Assembly (NCBI GenBank): GCA_002309575.1
Contig: DBXP01000015.1
Span: 58,970 to 99,372 of the forward strand
Reading direction: 5' to 3'
DNA length: 40,403 bases
Source: a bacterium UBP6_UBA1209
GTDB lineage: Bacteria > UBP6 > UBA1177
Made by a program: the position numbers and the translations under genes. The notes under the pieces were generated by a model. It searched no databases. It was not told the origin of the DNA and was given only the letters and a program-made list of their open reading frames with translations. Below, one piece after another: positions 7,707-16,334 of this stretch (within the stretch, counting starts at the first letter, position 1; each line of letters starts with the position of its first letter).

Positions 7707-9876
7707 CGCGATCTCCGCGAGAGGGTTTCGAAGGCTTCGGTTCCTTTGTCCAGTCCTTTTCAAAGTCGCTCGGACGCATACTGAGCTTGAACTTTCCGCC
7801 GAACTCGATTTCCGTGACGATCACATTGACCTGATCGCCGAGAGCAAGTACGTCGGAGACATGCTCGACTCTGTTTTCCGAGATTTTGCTGACATGCAGA
7901 AGTCCGGTCGTGCCCTTCCAAAGCTCAACGAAAGCACCGTATTCCTCGATCCTGGTGACAGTTCCGAGGTAAACTTTGCCAAGCTCGACAACGTCGGTGA
8001 AGGATTTGACGAGTGCGATGGTCGCATCGAGCGTCGGCTGGTCCTTGGCTGCGATCCGGACGGTTCCGTCCTGCTCGACCTCGATATCCGCGCCTGTCGC
8101 GTCAACGATTGACTTGATATTTTTGCCGCCGGTACCGATAAGATCCTTGATTTTGTCAACGTCGATCTTCATCTGGTGAAGTTTGGGAGCGTTGGGGTTC
8201 AGCTCGGGGCGCGGCTCGGAAATCGCCTTCTCCATTTCGCCGATTATGTGCATCCTGCCTACCTTTGCCTGAACCATGGCTCTCTCCATGACCTCTTTCG
8301 GCAAGCCCTTGATTTTGATATCCATCTGGATCGCTGTGATGCCGTCCTTCGAACCTGCGACCTTGAAATCCATATCGCCGAGGTGATCCTCGTCACCCAG
8401 AATATCGGAAAGGATATAGAAGTCTTCGCCGTCCTGAATCAGACCCATTGCGATCCCGGCGACATGTTTTTTGACCGGAACGCCGGCTTCCATGAGCGCA
8501 AGCGAACCGGAGCAGACTGTAGCCTGAGACGATGAACCGTTCGATTCCATGATTTCCGAGACGATCCTTATCGTGTAGGGGAACTCCTCCTTCGGAGGAA
8601 TTATGGCGGTGAGAGCTCTTTCAGCCAGGTTCCCGTGACCAAGTTCGCGTCTTCCGGGAGATTTGAGCCTTGCGACTTCACCGACGGAGAAGGGCGGAAA
8701 ATTGTAGTGAAGCATGAAGCTTTTGCTCTCGACTTCGGTTACGGTGTCTACGCGCTGCTCATCCTTGCCGAGACCTAAAGTCACTACTCCGAGAGACTGT
8801 GTTTCGCCGCGTGTGAAAACAGCCGAACCGTGACTCATCGGAAGAACGCCGAGGTCAATCGTGATCGGGCGGATCGAAGTCAGGTCGCGGCCGTCGATCC
8901 TTCTGTTTTCGGTGATGATCTGGTGACGCATCGCGTATTTCAGATAGTCTTCAAAGAAGGTTTTCGCTCTCTTAAGAACAAGTTCGGGGTTGTCGGTATC
9001 CTTGAATCCGGCACCCTCTTCGATTTTGGCAGAAACCTTTTCGCAAAGAGCCTCTTTAGCTTCGTCAAGAAGTGCGTAACGCTCAAGTTTCGCTGTTGTC
9101 GAAAGAGCTTTTTTGATAAGTTCACCGCAGCAATCGTGAACAAAAGCCTCGAGAACTGTATCTTTTTCTTTTACAATCTCCTCACGTTTTTTCGGGTTGA
9201 TCTTTTCAGCGAGGGCAACCTGCATCTCAAGGAGCGGCTGGATAGCCTGATGACCGAGTTCTATTGCGTGGGTCATGTCGTCTTCACTGACTTCGCGGGC
9301 CTCGCCTTCAACCATTACGATTGAGTCGAAGTTCCCTGCAACTGTTATATCGATATCGTATTCTTCGCCCTCGACAATGGCAGGGTTGATCATGAATTCG
9401 CCGTTTTTGCGAACAACACGGCAGCCTGCGACAGGACCGTTGAACGGGATATCCGAAATCATTAAAGCAGCCGATGCAGCAGTGATCGACATGACTCTCG
9501 GGTCGCAGTTCTGATCGTAGCTCAAAAGGTTGACCAGGATCTGTGTTTCGCAGTTGAACCAGTCTGCAAACATAGGTCTGAGCGGTCTGTCGATAAGGCG
9601 GGAGGTGAGCTTTTCCTGGGTGCTGGGCTGGGATTCCCTCTTCAAAAATCCACCCGGGAATCTGCCGGCAGCATAAAATTTTTCAATGTAATCAACGGTA
9701 AGGGGAAAAAAATCCTCGTCAGTAGCCGGCGCGGTCTTTGCAGCGACGACCGTGGCAAGAATTACCGTGCCGCCGTAAGTGCACCAGATCGCTCCGTCAG
9801 CCTGTTTTGCATAACGGCCGGTGGCAATGGATACATCCTTGGCATTAAATACAATAGATTCTTTGATTTGATTCAT
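7681..9876 (-). CDS. pnp: Polyribonucleotide nucleotidyltransferase (PNPase)
   Basis: 731 residues, the usual size. It is a phosphorolytic 3'-5' exoribonuclease of the RNA degradosome. Domain order: first RNase PH-like domain (about 1-220, with the FFPLTVDY and GRFPGGF...E motifs), helical linker, second catalytic RNase PH-like domain (about 320-540, with RRELGHGNLAERAL and SNGSSSQATVC), KH domain (LIGTGGKNIKSI) and S1 RNA-binding domain (GTVTRIEEYGAFVELW). A basic, Lys/Arg-rich tail follows. ATG 9876 is preceded by AGGA. It follows rpsO in the conserved rpsO-pnp order; autoregulation through the leader is known in other bacteria, but no convincing RNase III hairpin is visible in the 102-bp gap. 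Confidence 0.98.
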   Translation of the reverse strand: MNQIKESIVFNAKDVSIATGRYAKQADGAIWCTYGGTVILATVVAAKTAPATDEDFFPLTVDYIEKFYAAGRFPGGFLKRESQPSTQEKLTSRLIDRPLRPMFADWFNCETQILVNLLSYDQNCDPRVMSITAASAALMISDIPFNGPVAGCRVVRKNGEFMINPAIVEGEEYDIDITVAGNFDSIVMVEGEAREVSEDDMTHAIELGHQAIQPLLEMQVALAEKINPKKREEIVKEKDTVLEAFVHDCCGELIKKALSTTAKLERYALLDEAKEALCEKVSAKIEEGAGFKDTDNPELVLKRAKTFFEDYLKYAMRHQIITENRRIDGRDLTSIRPITIDLGVLPMSHGSAVFTRGETQSLGVVTLGLGKDEQRVDTVTEVESKSFMLHYNFPPFSVGEVARLKSPGRRELGHGNLAERALTAIIPPKEEFPYTIRIVSEIMESNGSSSQATVCSGSLALMEAGVPVKKHVAGIAMGLIQDGEDFYILSDILGDEDHLGDMDFKVAGSKDGITAIQMDIKIKGLPKEVMERAMVQAKVGRMHIIGEMEKAISEPRPELNPNAPKLHQMKIDVDKIKDLIGTGGKNIKSIVDATGADIEVEQDGTVRIAAKDQPTLDATIALVKSFTDVVELGKVYLGTVTRIEEYGAFVELWKGTTGLLHVSKISENRVEHVSDVLALGDQVNVIVTEIEFGGKFKLSMRPSDFEKDWTKEPKPSKPSRGDRGGREHSKK

Positions 9877-9978
9877 TTTTACATCCTATAACACAATACA
9901 ATAAACTATAAGCGTGAAAAGATACTCTGCGAAAGCAAAAGTACAAGAAATGTGCGGAAAAAAACGATTTTTCGATTT

Positions 9979-10245
9979 TTATTTACGCAGACCTAACTCT
10001 TTGATGAGGTTCGAATAGTCTGCAAAGTTGTTGCGTTTTACGTAATTAAGGAGTTTTTGTCTCTTTCCGACCATCTTAAGGAGACCAAGTCTTGAGTGGT
10101 TGTCCTTATGATTTGTCTTGAAGTGCTCCATAAGGGTATTGATTCTTGCGGTAAGAAGAGCGATCTGAACTATCGGTGAACCGGTATCACCCTCTTTTGT
10201 CGCGAATTTTGTTATAACTTCCTGTTTTGTTTCTTTATCAAGCAT
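9979..10245 (-). CDS. rpsO: 30S ribosomal protein S15
   Basis: 88 residues, the canonical S15 length. It is a primary 16S rRNA-binding protein of the small-subunit platform. Diagnostic segments are GDTGSPIVQIALLT, HFKTNHKDNHSRLGLL and GKRQKLLNYV. The start is ATG at 10243-10245, set by a strong GGAGG at 10251-10255. An upstream in-frame TTG at 10257 overlaps that ribosome site and is not credible. It is the first gene of a minus-strand operon driven by the near-perfect promoter at 10279-10306, followed by pnp. Confidence 0.98.
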   Translation of the reverse strand: MLDKETKQEVITKFATKEGDTGSPIVQIALLTARINTLMEHFKTNHKDNHSRLGLLKMVGKRQKLLNYVKRNNFADYSNLIKELGLRK

Positions 10246-10278
10246 TATATCCTCCAATCTGCTCTAAAAACGCGGGGG

Positions 10279-10306
10279 ATTATAGAGATGAAGGTCCTGT
10301 TGTCAA
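10279..10306 (-). promoter_or_regulatory. Sigma-70-type promoter for rpsO-pnp-dut
   Basis: On the minus strand a perfect -35 box TTGACA (10301-10306) and a perfect -10 box TATAAT (10279-10284) are separated by 16 bp. Transcription should begin near 10272, about 25 nt upstream of the rpsO start codon. Both hexamers match consensus exactly, fitting a highly expressed ribosomal operon. Confidence 0.88.
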
Positions 10307-10498
10307 CATTTTTGTTTCTTCATGGGAGTTGATGCAGAAAACATTAAATAATTACTGGGTGTTAGCGTGCTGGCGCCGGGGTCTGCCCGGAGAGAGAAAG
10401 AATTGTTTTTTGCCTTTTTTAAACAAAGCGGAAGGTTTTTCTTGTAATCTGCCGTGATTTATGAGATTTAACCGTGTTCTTTCAATTAGGAGGTGAAC
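10307..10498 (+). other. Intergenic region upstream of hisC with a small hairpin
   Basis: No gene is visible between the rpsO promoter and hisC. It contains a perfect 5-bp hairpin CCGGG-GTCTG-CCCGG at 10376-10390 with no adjacent T-tract, so it is not a standard terminator. No strong promoter for hisC could be picked; the ribosome site AGGAGG at 10488-10493 is excellent. Confidence 0.4.
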
Positions 10499-11623
10499 AT
10501 GGTAAAAGTCGGACAAAACATCTTGGGAATCAGCCCCTACAAACCGGGCAAACCAATTTCAGAGGTCGAGAGAGAGCTCGGGATTAAATCGGCAATAAAG
10601 ATGGCGAGCAACGAAAACCCGACAGGCATCAGCCCGAAGGTCAGAGAGGCTCTGATCAACGCGCTTTCCGATTTGAATCTCTACCCGGACGGTAACGCTT
10701 TCTATCTCAAGCAGGCAATCGTGGATTACCATAAAAAACTTGGCGAAGAGATCGATTTCAGTGAAGTTTTTGTAGGAAACGGCTCAAACGAGGTTATTGA
10801 TGTCGCTATAAGAACGCTGGTAAAGGGTGACGAAGAGGTCGTTCTTTCGCAGCTCGGATTTATCGCTTATGAGCTGATACTCAATGCGGCAGACATAAAG
10901 ATGCATCTGATTCCGCAGCATTCCGATTTTACGGTCGATATCGATGGAATAATCGCGGCGGTCAATGAAAAGACGAAGATGATCTGTCTTATAAACCCGA
11001 ACAATCCGACAGGGACCTACTACTCGAAGGAAAAGTTTGAAAAGCTGCTTAAGGCTGTTCCTCAGGATGTGATCCTGGTCGTAGACGAGGCTTATTTCGA
11101 TTTTGCAGACGCTCCCGACTATCCGAACGGTCTTGATTACCGCTCGATGCATCCGAACATGCTTGTCTGCAGAACGCTTTCCAAGGCATTCGGACTCAGC
11201 GGGATCCGTCTCGGCTATGCAATCGGATCGAAGGAGATCGTCGATTACATGAACCGCGTCCGTGAACCTTTCAACACGAATTCACTCGCTCAAGTCGCAG
11301 GCATTGCTGCACTTCAGGATTCGGAATATCTGGCAAACGCGATCAAGGTAAACCGTGAAGGGCGCGACTATCTTTACCGTGAATTTGACCGTCTCGGAGT
11401 GAAATATCTTCCGACTCAGGGCAACTTTATTCTGATAAAGGTCGGAGAGGATGAAAATTCCGGCTTTGAATGTTATGACTATCTTCTTCACAAAGGTATT
11501 ATCGTCCGCATGGTCAAAAACTACGGTCTGCCCAACTGGATCCGGATTTCGATCGGCCTCATGAACCAGAACGAGCTTTTCATAAAGTACTTCGAGGAGT
11601 TCCTTAAAAACAATCGGAAGTAG
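10499..11623 (+). CDS. hisC: Histidinol-phosphate aminotransferase
   Basis: 374 residues, a fold-type I PLP aminotransferase. It transfers an amino group between glutamate and imidazole-acetol phosphate in histidine synthesis. Visible features: the N-terminal SYKPGKP-like segment (ISPYKPGKP), SNENP, a NPNNPTGTY substrate loop, DEAYFDF, the PLP-lysine motif SKAFGLSGIRLGY, and the C-terminal R-I-S-I-G. ATG 10499 follows AGGAGGTG with ideal spacing; an upstream GTG at 10493 lies within that ribosome site. It stands alone, without other his genes, so a role with other aromatic substrates cannot be excluded. Its 3' end overlaps the convergent ispE by 20 bp. Confidence 0.92.
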   Translation: MVKVGQNILGISPYKPGKPISEVERELGIKSAIKMASNENPTGISPKVREALINALSDLNLYPDGNAFYLKQAIVDYHKKLGEEIDFSEVFVGNGSNEVIDVAIRTLVKGDEEVVLSQLGFIAYELILNAADIKMHLIPQHSDFTVDIDGIIAAVNEKTKMICLINPNNPTGTYYSKEKFEKLLKAVPQDVILVVDEAYFDFADAPDYPNGLDYRSMHPNMLVCRTLSKAFGLSGIRLGYAIGSKEIVDYMNRVREPFNTNSLAQVAGIAALQDSEYLANAIKVNREGRDYLYREFDRLGVKYLPTQGNFILIKVGEDENSGFECYDYLLHKGIIVRMVKNYGLPNWIRISIGLMNQNELFIKYFEEFLKNNRK

Positions 11624-12470
11624 TTCGGAAGCAGCCCTCAAACAGGTCGATTTTGTGGACTGTGCACTCTTTTTTCAGATCTTCACAGATGTGATTTTGT
11701 ATTTCTTGTTTTTTTGTCATAGCAATCAAGGTCGAACCGCTTCCTGACATGAAGACCCGCTCCGCTCCAAGGTCCACGAGTTTGCCTTTGATCTCTTTCA
11801 ACCGCGGAAGATAGTCAAAGACAACACTCTCGAAGTCGTTGAAGATGTGCTCGTCGTCCCAGGCGAATCCAAAATCTTCCGGAAGGATGGTGTAACCTTT
11901 GCACAGCTGGTCGAAAAGGGAGTATGCGAGAGCCGTGTTCATCGTAAAATTCGGGTAGACAAGTGTAAAATATCCATCGTATCTTGGAATTTTTACTGGC
12001 TGAATAGTCTCTCCGAAGCCTGAAATCACAGCTGCTGATTTGTAGAGGAAAAAAGGAACATCGCTACCGACCTGTGCGGCTACCTCGGAAATTTGAGCGA
12101 TATTCAGACCGAGAGAAAACTCTTCGTTTAAAAAGAGCAGAAAGGTTGCTGCGTTGCTGCTTCCTCCGCCGAGACCTGCTCCTGTCGGAATCTTTTTTTC
12201 GATAACGACATTCATCGCCGGGAGTCTTCTTCCGATAAATTCTTCCATTAAGGTAAAACTCTTGAAAACTATATTCTTTTCACTCGGGATCTCTTCGGAA
12301 ATGCCTCGGGTGACAACCGAAAAGTTTTCTGACGGTGCGACAATTATTCTGTCGGATAGAGAAACCGGCACCATCAGCGAGCGGATCCTGTGGCGCTTCA
12401 CAGTTTCGTCGTTGCCCTCAAGCTTTAAAAAGAGGTTGATTTTTGCTGGGGAAGTAAGAATTATGGTCAT
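11604..12470 (-). CDS. ispE: 4-diphosphocytidyl-2-C-methyl-D-erythritol kinase
   Basis: 288 residues, GHMP kinase fold. It phosphorylates CDP-methylerythritol in the non-mevalonate isoprenoid pathway. The N-terminal TSPAKINLFLKL, the ATP-binding loop PTGAGLGGGSSNAA and the C-terminal SGSGSTLIA are diagnostic for IspE. ATG 12470 lies 6 bp downstream of the GT32-like gene, so ispE is the last gene of the minus-strand glycosyltransferase operon. Its product ultimately supplies undecaprenyl phosphate, which is relevant to the adjacent polysaccharide genes, although that link is inference. It ends inside hisC. Confidence 0.96.
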   Translation of the reverse strand: MTIILTSPAKINLFLKLEGNDETVKRHRIRSLMVPVSLSDRIIVAPSENFSVVTRGISEEIPSEKNIVFKSFTLMEEFIGRRLPAMNVVIEKKIPTGAGLGGGSSNAATFLLFLNEEFSLGLNIAQISEVAAQVGSDVPFFLYKSAAVISGFGETIQPVKIPRYDGYFTLVYPNFTMNTALAYSLFDQLCKGYTILPEDFGFAWDDEHIFNDFESVVFDYLPRLKEIKGKLVDLGAERVFMSGSGSTLIAMTKKQEIQNHICEDLKKECTVHKIDLFEGCFRTTSDCF

Positions 12471-12476
12471 TGCGGT

Positions 12477-13226
12477 TTACCTTCGTGTCATCTCTTTAAG
12501 TTTCTCCATGAGCTCCCTTCCGAGAAGCTTTTCAAAAACAGGGAGCAGAGGGCGCATGTATCTTACGAAATATTTTCTGAGGATGCGGGTTTTAGTCTCC
12601 CAGGAAGCTGCAAAATGGTGTATGGAGACAGTCTCCGCTGTTATTGTTTTTATTCCTGTTGAATCATTGACCGGGCAGAGAAAAAGTGGGGGCAGAATTT
12701 TAATCTTTCCGTCAAGAAGCTGCTTGGAGTTGTCTTGGCGTAGACCGTGTCTTAAAAAGATTTTTGTGTTTCTTTTCGGACAGGGAGTCAGATCGAAGCT
12801 TCCGTCAGCTTTTATGAATGGAACATCTCGGTAGTCGTCCATCAGCTCTTTGAGAATGCCTGCGCCCTTTTCGGCTCCGAAGCCGAGTCCGGTGTTTATC
12901 AGATTTTCGTCTTCAAATCCGAAATATGCAGTGTTGTCAAGCAGAAAATCGATGTTTTTCAGCAACTCTACATCAGTATCAAGATAAATACCGCCATGGT
13001 TGTAAACAACATCAAGCCTTACGAAGTCCGTTACAAAAGCCCATTTTTTTGCTGCGTAAGCCTGCTGAACATAGAGCGGAGCAGCTGAAATATCGTAATT
13101 TGTTTCATTCCACTCTTTGATGGCGTAGTCAGGACAGAATCTCTTCCAGCTCTTCATGCACATCTCAGCCAGTTTAGGTTTCGGTTTCCCTCCGAACCAA
13201 CAAAAGTGGATGATTTTAGGAATCAT
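12477..13226 (-). CDS. Glycosyltransferase, GT32-like (DXD sugar-binding)
   Basis: 249 residues. The N-terminus MIPKIIHFCWFGG and the segment GGIYLDTDVELLKN, with its Asp-Thr-Asp (DXD) metal/nucleotide-sugar site, are hallmarks of the DXD-containing capsular polysaccharide glycosyltransferases (OCH1/GT32 type). The C-terminus is basic and slightly hydrophobic, possibly membrane-associated. It overlaps the upstream GT2 gene by 4 bp and lies 6 bp before ispE. The family is well supported; sugar specificity is unknown. Confidence 0.9.
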   Translation of the reverse strand: MIPKIIHFCWFGGKPKPKLAEMCMKSWKRFCPDYAIKEWNETNYDISAAPLYVQQAYAAKKWAFVTDFVRLDVVYNHGGIYLDTDVELLKNIDFLLDNTAYFGFEDENLINTGLGFGAEKGAGILKELMDDYRDVPFIKADGSFDLTPCPKRNTKIFLRHGLRQDNSKQLLDGKIKILPPLFLCPVNDSTGIKTITAETVSIHHFAASWETKTRILRKYFVRYMRPLLPVFEKLLGRELMEKLKEMTRR

Positions 13227-14236
13227 TTCTTTCTCCAGAACATCAGCTTTTCCGCATTATAGTACAATCTCATCGCCTGTTTGAGAAGCTTGATCGATTT
13301 AAAAAAGAGAAAGAGCGAGACAATTTTCTTCTCTCTTGGCGAAAAGGTCATCTGATTCCGATGCTCTTTAATGTAGGTTTCGACTTCATTAGTCAGTGAC
13401 AGGACCCTTTCATCTTTATTGTCAGGAGAGGAATATGCACTTTTTAAAAGATTTATAGTGTGAATAATGTAGTCTTTTCCGACAATTTTCTGCATCTCTT
13501 TGAAACCGATACTTTCATAGAAGATCTCCTGCTCCTTGAAGGCCCATGAAAGATCAAGTTTTTTTAGTGAAAAGGCATCTCTTGATATTCCTTCAGGATT
13601 TATGAAATAGAAATAGAGTTGAGATTTAGTATAAGAAACTTTTCCGGCTTCAACGAGCCATCTACAAATAGTCGGATTATCCTCATAAATCCGCCCTTCG
13701 GTGAAGGGATATTTGGTTAGTATTGTTTTTTTTACAAGCTTGCCGCATGCAATCCAATATACATATTTTTCAAAGTAAATTGTTTTTATTGTTTCTTCAT
13801 TTATATCAATTCTTTTGAATTCTAATTTTTCTTCTTTGCCAAAATCAGAAGAATATCCAGATGATTCTAAACAACTACAGCTAATGATTGAGGAACATGA
13901 ATCAGTAGCTTCGTTCCACAGGCATTCAAGGTAATTCTGAGTTACAAGGTCATCACTGTCGATGAATGTTATCCACTTGCTGCTGCTGTTGGCGTTTGCC
14001 CAGTCGATCCCGGTGTTCCTGGCGGCTGAAAGTCCTCCGTTTTTTTGGTGAATTACGTGAATCCGCGAATCTTTTTTTGCATATTCTTCACAAATTTCAC
14101 CGCATTTGTCCGGGGAACCGTCATCAACAAGAATCAGATCAAAATCGGTAAATGTCTGCGCAAGAATACTGTCAATGCAGCGACATAAATATTTTTCTAC
14201 CTTGTAAACTGGGACTATTACAGAGATTTTTGGCAT
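13223..14236 (-). CDS. GT2 family glycosyltransferase, copy C
   Basis: 337 residues. The N-terminal GT-A domain begins MPKISVIVPVYKVEKYLCRC and contains the nucleotide-binding VDDGSPDKCGEIC and the metal-binding IDSDD. The middle shows an acceptor-side EDNPT motif (catalytic ED). The C-terminal third differs completely from copies A and B, ending in a basic tail. Its start lies inside the 3' end of copy B (19-bp overlap) and its stop overlaps the GT32-like gene. It probably adds one sugar to a surface glycan. The DNA is visibly richer in A/T runs than the flanking housekeeping genes. Confidence 0.92.
   Translation of the reverse strand: MPKISVIVPVYKVEKYLCRCIDSILAQTFTDFDLILVDDGSPDKCGEICEEYAKKDSRIHVIHQKNGGLSAARNTGIDWANANSSSKWITFIDSDDLVTQNYLECLWNEATDSCSSIISCSCLESSGYSSDFGKEEKLEFKRIDINEETIKTIYFEKYVYWIACGKLVKKTILTKYPFTEGRIYEDNPTICRWLVEAGKVSYTKSQLYFYFINPEGISRDAFSLKKLDLSWAFKEQEIFYESIGFKEMQKIVGKDYIIHTINLLKSAYSSPDNKDERVLSLTNEVETYIKEHRNQMTFSPREKKIVSLFLFFKSIKLLKQAMRLYYNAEKLMFWRKK
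14094..14127. repeat. 34-bp repeat shared by the three GT2 genes
   Basis: A 34-nt stretch encoding the SPDKCGEI region occurs at 14094-14127, 15119-15152 and 16138-16171. The first and third copies are identical and the second differs at one base. The surrounding codons are more divergent, so this is a conserved island in old paralogues, or a tract maintained by recombination, not a mobile repeat. Confidence 0.75.
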
Positions 14237-15261
14237 TTAAGCCTCGCTTTAATTCGTTGTTTTATTCCTTCCCACCCTTCGGTTTTCATTACTCTTATAA
14301 AAATGAATAAATTCCAAATCGGGCTGAGGGTAGGATAAATTTCTTTGTAATAGACTGCGGCGTTGTAGTAGTTGAAATCTGTCATGCCGCGAAAGTTAAT
14401 CAGTTCGCTCTTTAATGAAATCACTAGTTTGTAAATTATATCGTGATATTTTTCCGGTTCTTTCCTGGCTAAAATAAGGTTGTCATATATTGTTTCAATG
14501 TAGCTTATTTTAGACATTTTCATTGCTTCTTTTAAGTTTTTATTTTTAAAAAAATGGAACTGCTTCTGATATGCCTCGAGCGCATTGAGTCGTGAAGGAG
14601 TCCACGCAGAATGCATGATGCTTTCTTGATTTTGACGATAATAATATAGAGCCTTTGAAGATATCGCTATTTCGTCACAGGAAAACACGGCTTTATATAT
14701 TGTGGCGACATCTTCTCCACAATTTATATTTAAAGGGAATCTTATCTCTTTAAACAAGGTTTTGCGAAAAAGTTTCGCGCAAGGTGTAACAGTGACTAAG
14801 TGCCAAAATTTTTCCGGAATGCTGAATATAGAATACTTTTTGAATGTATTAATAGAGGGGGATGTATGAGTCTCAACCTGTTTATCTGTTTTTAAGTAGT
14901 TACAAATACTTAAATCTATATTTAAAGAACTCGTCGCCTTATAAAGAAGTTGCAGAAATTCTGGATGCACCCAATCATCACTGTCGATGAATGCGAGCCA
15001 CTCGCTGTCACTGTTGGCAAAAGCCCAGTCAATTCCTTTGTTGCGCGCAGTGGATGGTCCGCTGTTTTCTTGGTGAATTACATGAATTCGAGGGTCATTT
15101 TTTGCGTAATCTTCACAGATTTCACCGCATTTGTCGGGGGAACCGTCATCAATTAAAATGAGTTCAAAATCGGTAAAAGTTTGGGCGAGAATACTGTCGA
15201 TGCAAGGGCATATATATTTTTCTACTTTGTAAATTGGGACAATTACAGAGATTTTAGGCAT
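14218..15261 (-). CDS. GT2 family glycosyltransferase, copy B
   Basis: 347 residues. GT-A fold with MPKISVIVPIYKVEKYICPC, IDDGSPDKCGEICEDY and FIDSDDW, then CGEDVAT as the probable catalytic region. The C-terminal 60 residues, including YYNAAVYYKEIYPTLSPIWN and a basic end, resemble copy A closely. The last residues KCQKSL are read from the same DNA that begins copy C in another frame. Part of a tandem triplication; probably adds a different sugar or linkage than its neighbours. Confidence 0.92.
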   Translation of the reverse strand: MPKISVIVPIYKVEKYICPCIDSILAQTFTDFELILIDDGSPDKCGEICEDYAKNDPRIHVIHQENSGPSTARNKGIDWAFANSDSEWLAFIDSDDWVHPEFLQLLYKATSSLNIDLSICNYLKTDKQVETHTSPSINTFKKYSIFSIPEKFWHLVTVTPCAKLFRKTLFKEIRFPLNINCGEDVATIYKAVFSCDEIAISSKALYYYRQNQESIMHSAWTPSRLNALEAYQKQFHFFKNKNLKEAMKMSKISYIETIYDNLILARKEPEKYHDIIYKLVISLKSELINFRGMTDFNYYNAAVYYKEIYPTLSPIWNLFIFIRVMKTEGWEGIKQRIKARLKCQKSL

Positions 15262-16280
15262 TTTAGTCTCTCCTTTATTCGTTTAGCTATACCGTTCCAG
15301 CTTTCAGTTTTTATTATTCTTATAAAAATGAATAAATTCCAAACCGGGGATAGGAAATGGTAGGCCTCTTTGTAATAAACAGCAGCATTACAGTAACTAA
15401 GGTTTGCAATTTTACTATATTTTTTTAGATAGTAGCGCATCCTTCTTTGTAGTTGTGCGGTTATGTCAATATTTTGCGATGGAACCCTTTTGGTGAGTTG
15501 TAGATTTTGGTAAATTAAATCAATGCATGTATTCATTGCTTTTGCTGAAAGACTTGGAAGTCTACGTGCCTGAAAATATTCGAACTGTTCTTTGAAAGCA
15601 TCAATAGCATCAAGCCGTTTGATTGTCCATTCTGATTTCATAATGCTGTCACTTCTTTGCCGATAAAAATAGAGTTTGGGGGAGATAAAAGCTATTTCTT
15701 CGCAAGCAAAGAGTAGTTTGTATGTCGTAAATTCATCTTCATTTATTTTGCCTAATGGGTAGCGGATATTCCTTAATAATTCTCTAAAATAAAGCTTGGC
15801 ACAAGCAATAGTCGCTGTTTCTCTATTATGAAGCCAAAAAGCATCTGGTTTATATTGTTGGAAAGTAGCAACCTGCACCCCTTCAACCATTTGATTTTCA
15901 GCTTCCACCACTTCAAATCCTGTGATAGAAATTTTTACCTTCAGTACGGTCGCTGTTTTGTACAATAATTCCAAATACTCCAAATGTACCCAATCGTCGC
16001 TGTCAATGAATGTTATCCATTCGCTGTCGCTGTTGGCGAAAGCCCAATCAATTCCGGTGTTTCTTGCGGCAGAAAGTCCGCCGTTTTCTTGATGGATTAC
16101 ATGAACTCGTTGATCTTTTTTTGCATATTCTTCACAAATTTCACCGCATTTGTCCGGGGAACCGTCATCAACTAAAATAAGCTCAAAATCTGTAAATGTC
16201 TGCGAAAGGATACTGTCAACACATCTGTTTAAGTATTTTTCAACCTTGTAAACAGGAACGATTACTGAGATTTCAGGCAT
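15243..16280 (-). CDS. GT2 family glycosyltransferase, copy A
   Basis: 345 residues, the first of three tandem GT2 genes. It has MPEISVIVPVYKVEKYLNRC, VDDGSPDKCGEICEEY, a DSDDW metal site and an NEDEFT acceptor motif. The C-terminal region (CNAAVYYKEAYHFLSPVWNL) is shared with copy B. The gene begins 54 bp after the M3 peptidase stop with a poor ribosome site, so it may be read through from the promoter at 18467-18494. It ends in a 19-bp overlap with copy B. Confidence 0.92.
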   Translation of the reverse strand: MPEISVIVPVYKVEKYLNRCVDSILSQTFTDFELILVDDGSPDKCGEICEEYAKKDQRVHVIHQENGGLSAARNTGIDWAFANSDSEWITFIDSDDWVHLEYLELLYKTATVLKVKISITGFEVVEAENQMVEGVQVATFQQYKPDAFWLHNRETATIACAKLYFRELLRNIRYPLGKINEDEFTTYKLLFACEEIAFISPKLYFYRQRSDSIMKSEWTIKRLDAIDAFKEQFEYFQARRLPSLSAKAMNTCIDLIYQNLQLTKRVPSQNIDITAQLQRRMRYYLKKYSKIANLSYCNAAVYYKEAYHFLSPVWNLFIFIRIIKTESWNGIAKRIKERLKCLKSL

Positions 16281-16334
16281 TTATTTATGTTTTTGAGACA
16301 TGTATTTTAAGAGAAGATCAGAGAGGAAACGCAG

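Noticed and set aside
9877..9978. Terminator between rpsO and pnp
   Set aside because: Only a short A/T-rich pseudo-hairpin is present; the stem has mismatches next to its loop, so a terminator call is not supported.
10227..10457. Small open frame overlapping the rpsO promoter, 76 codons
   Set aside because: It runs across the start of rpsO and its promoter on the other strand, lacks a ribosome site and has no recognisable features.
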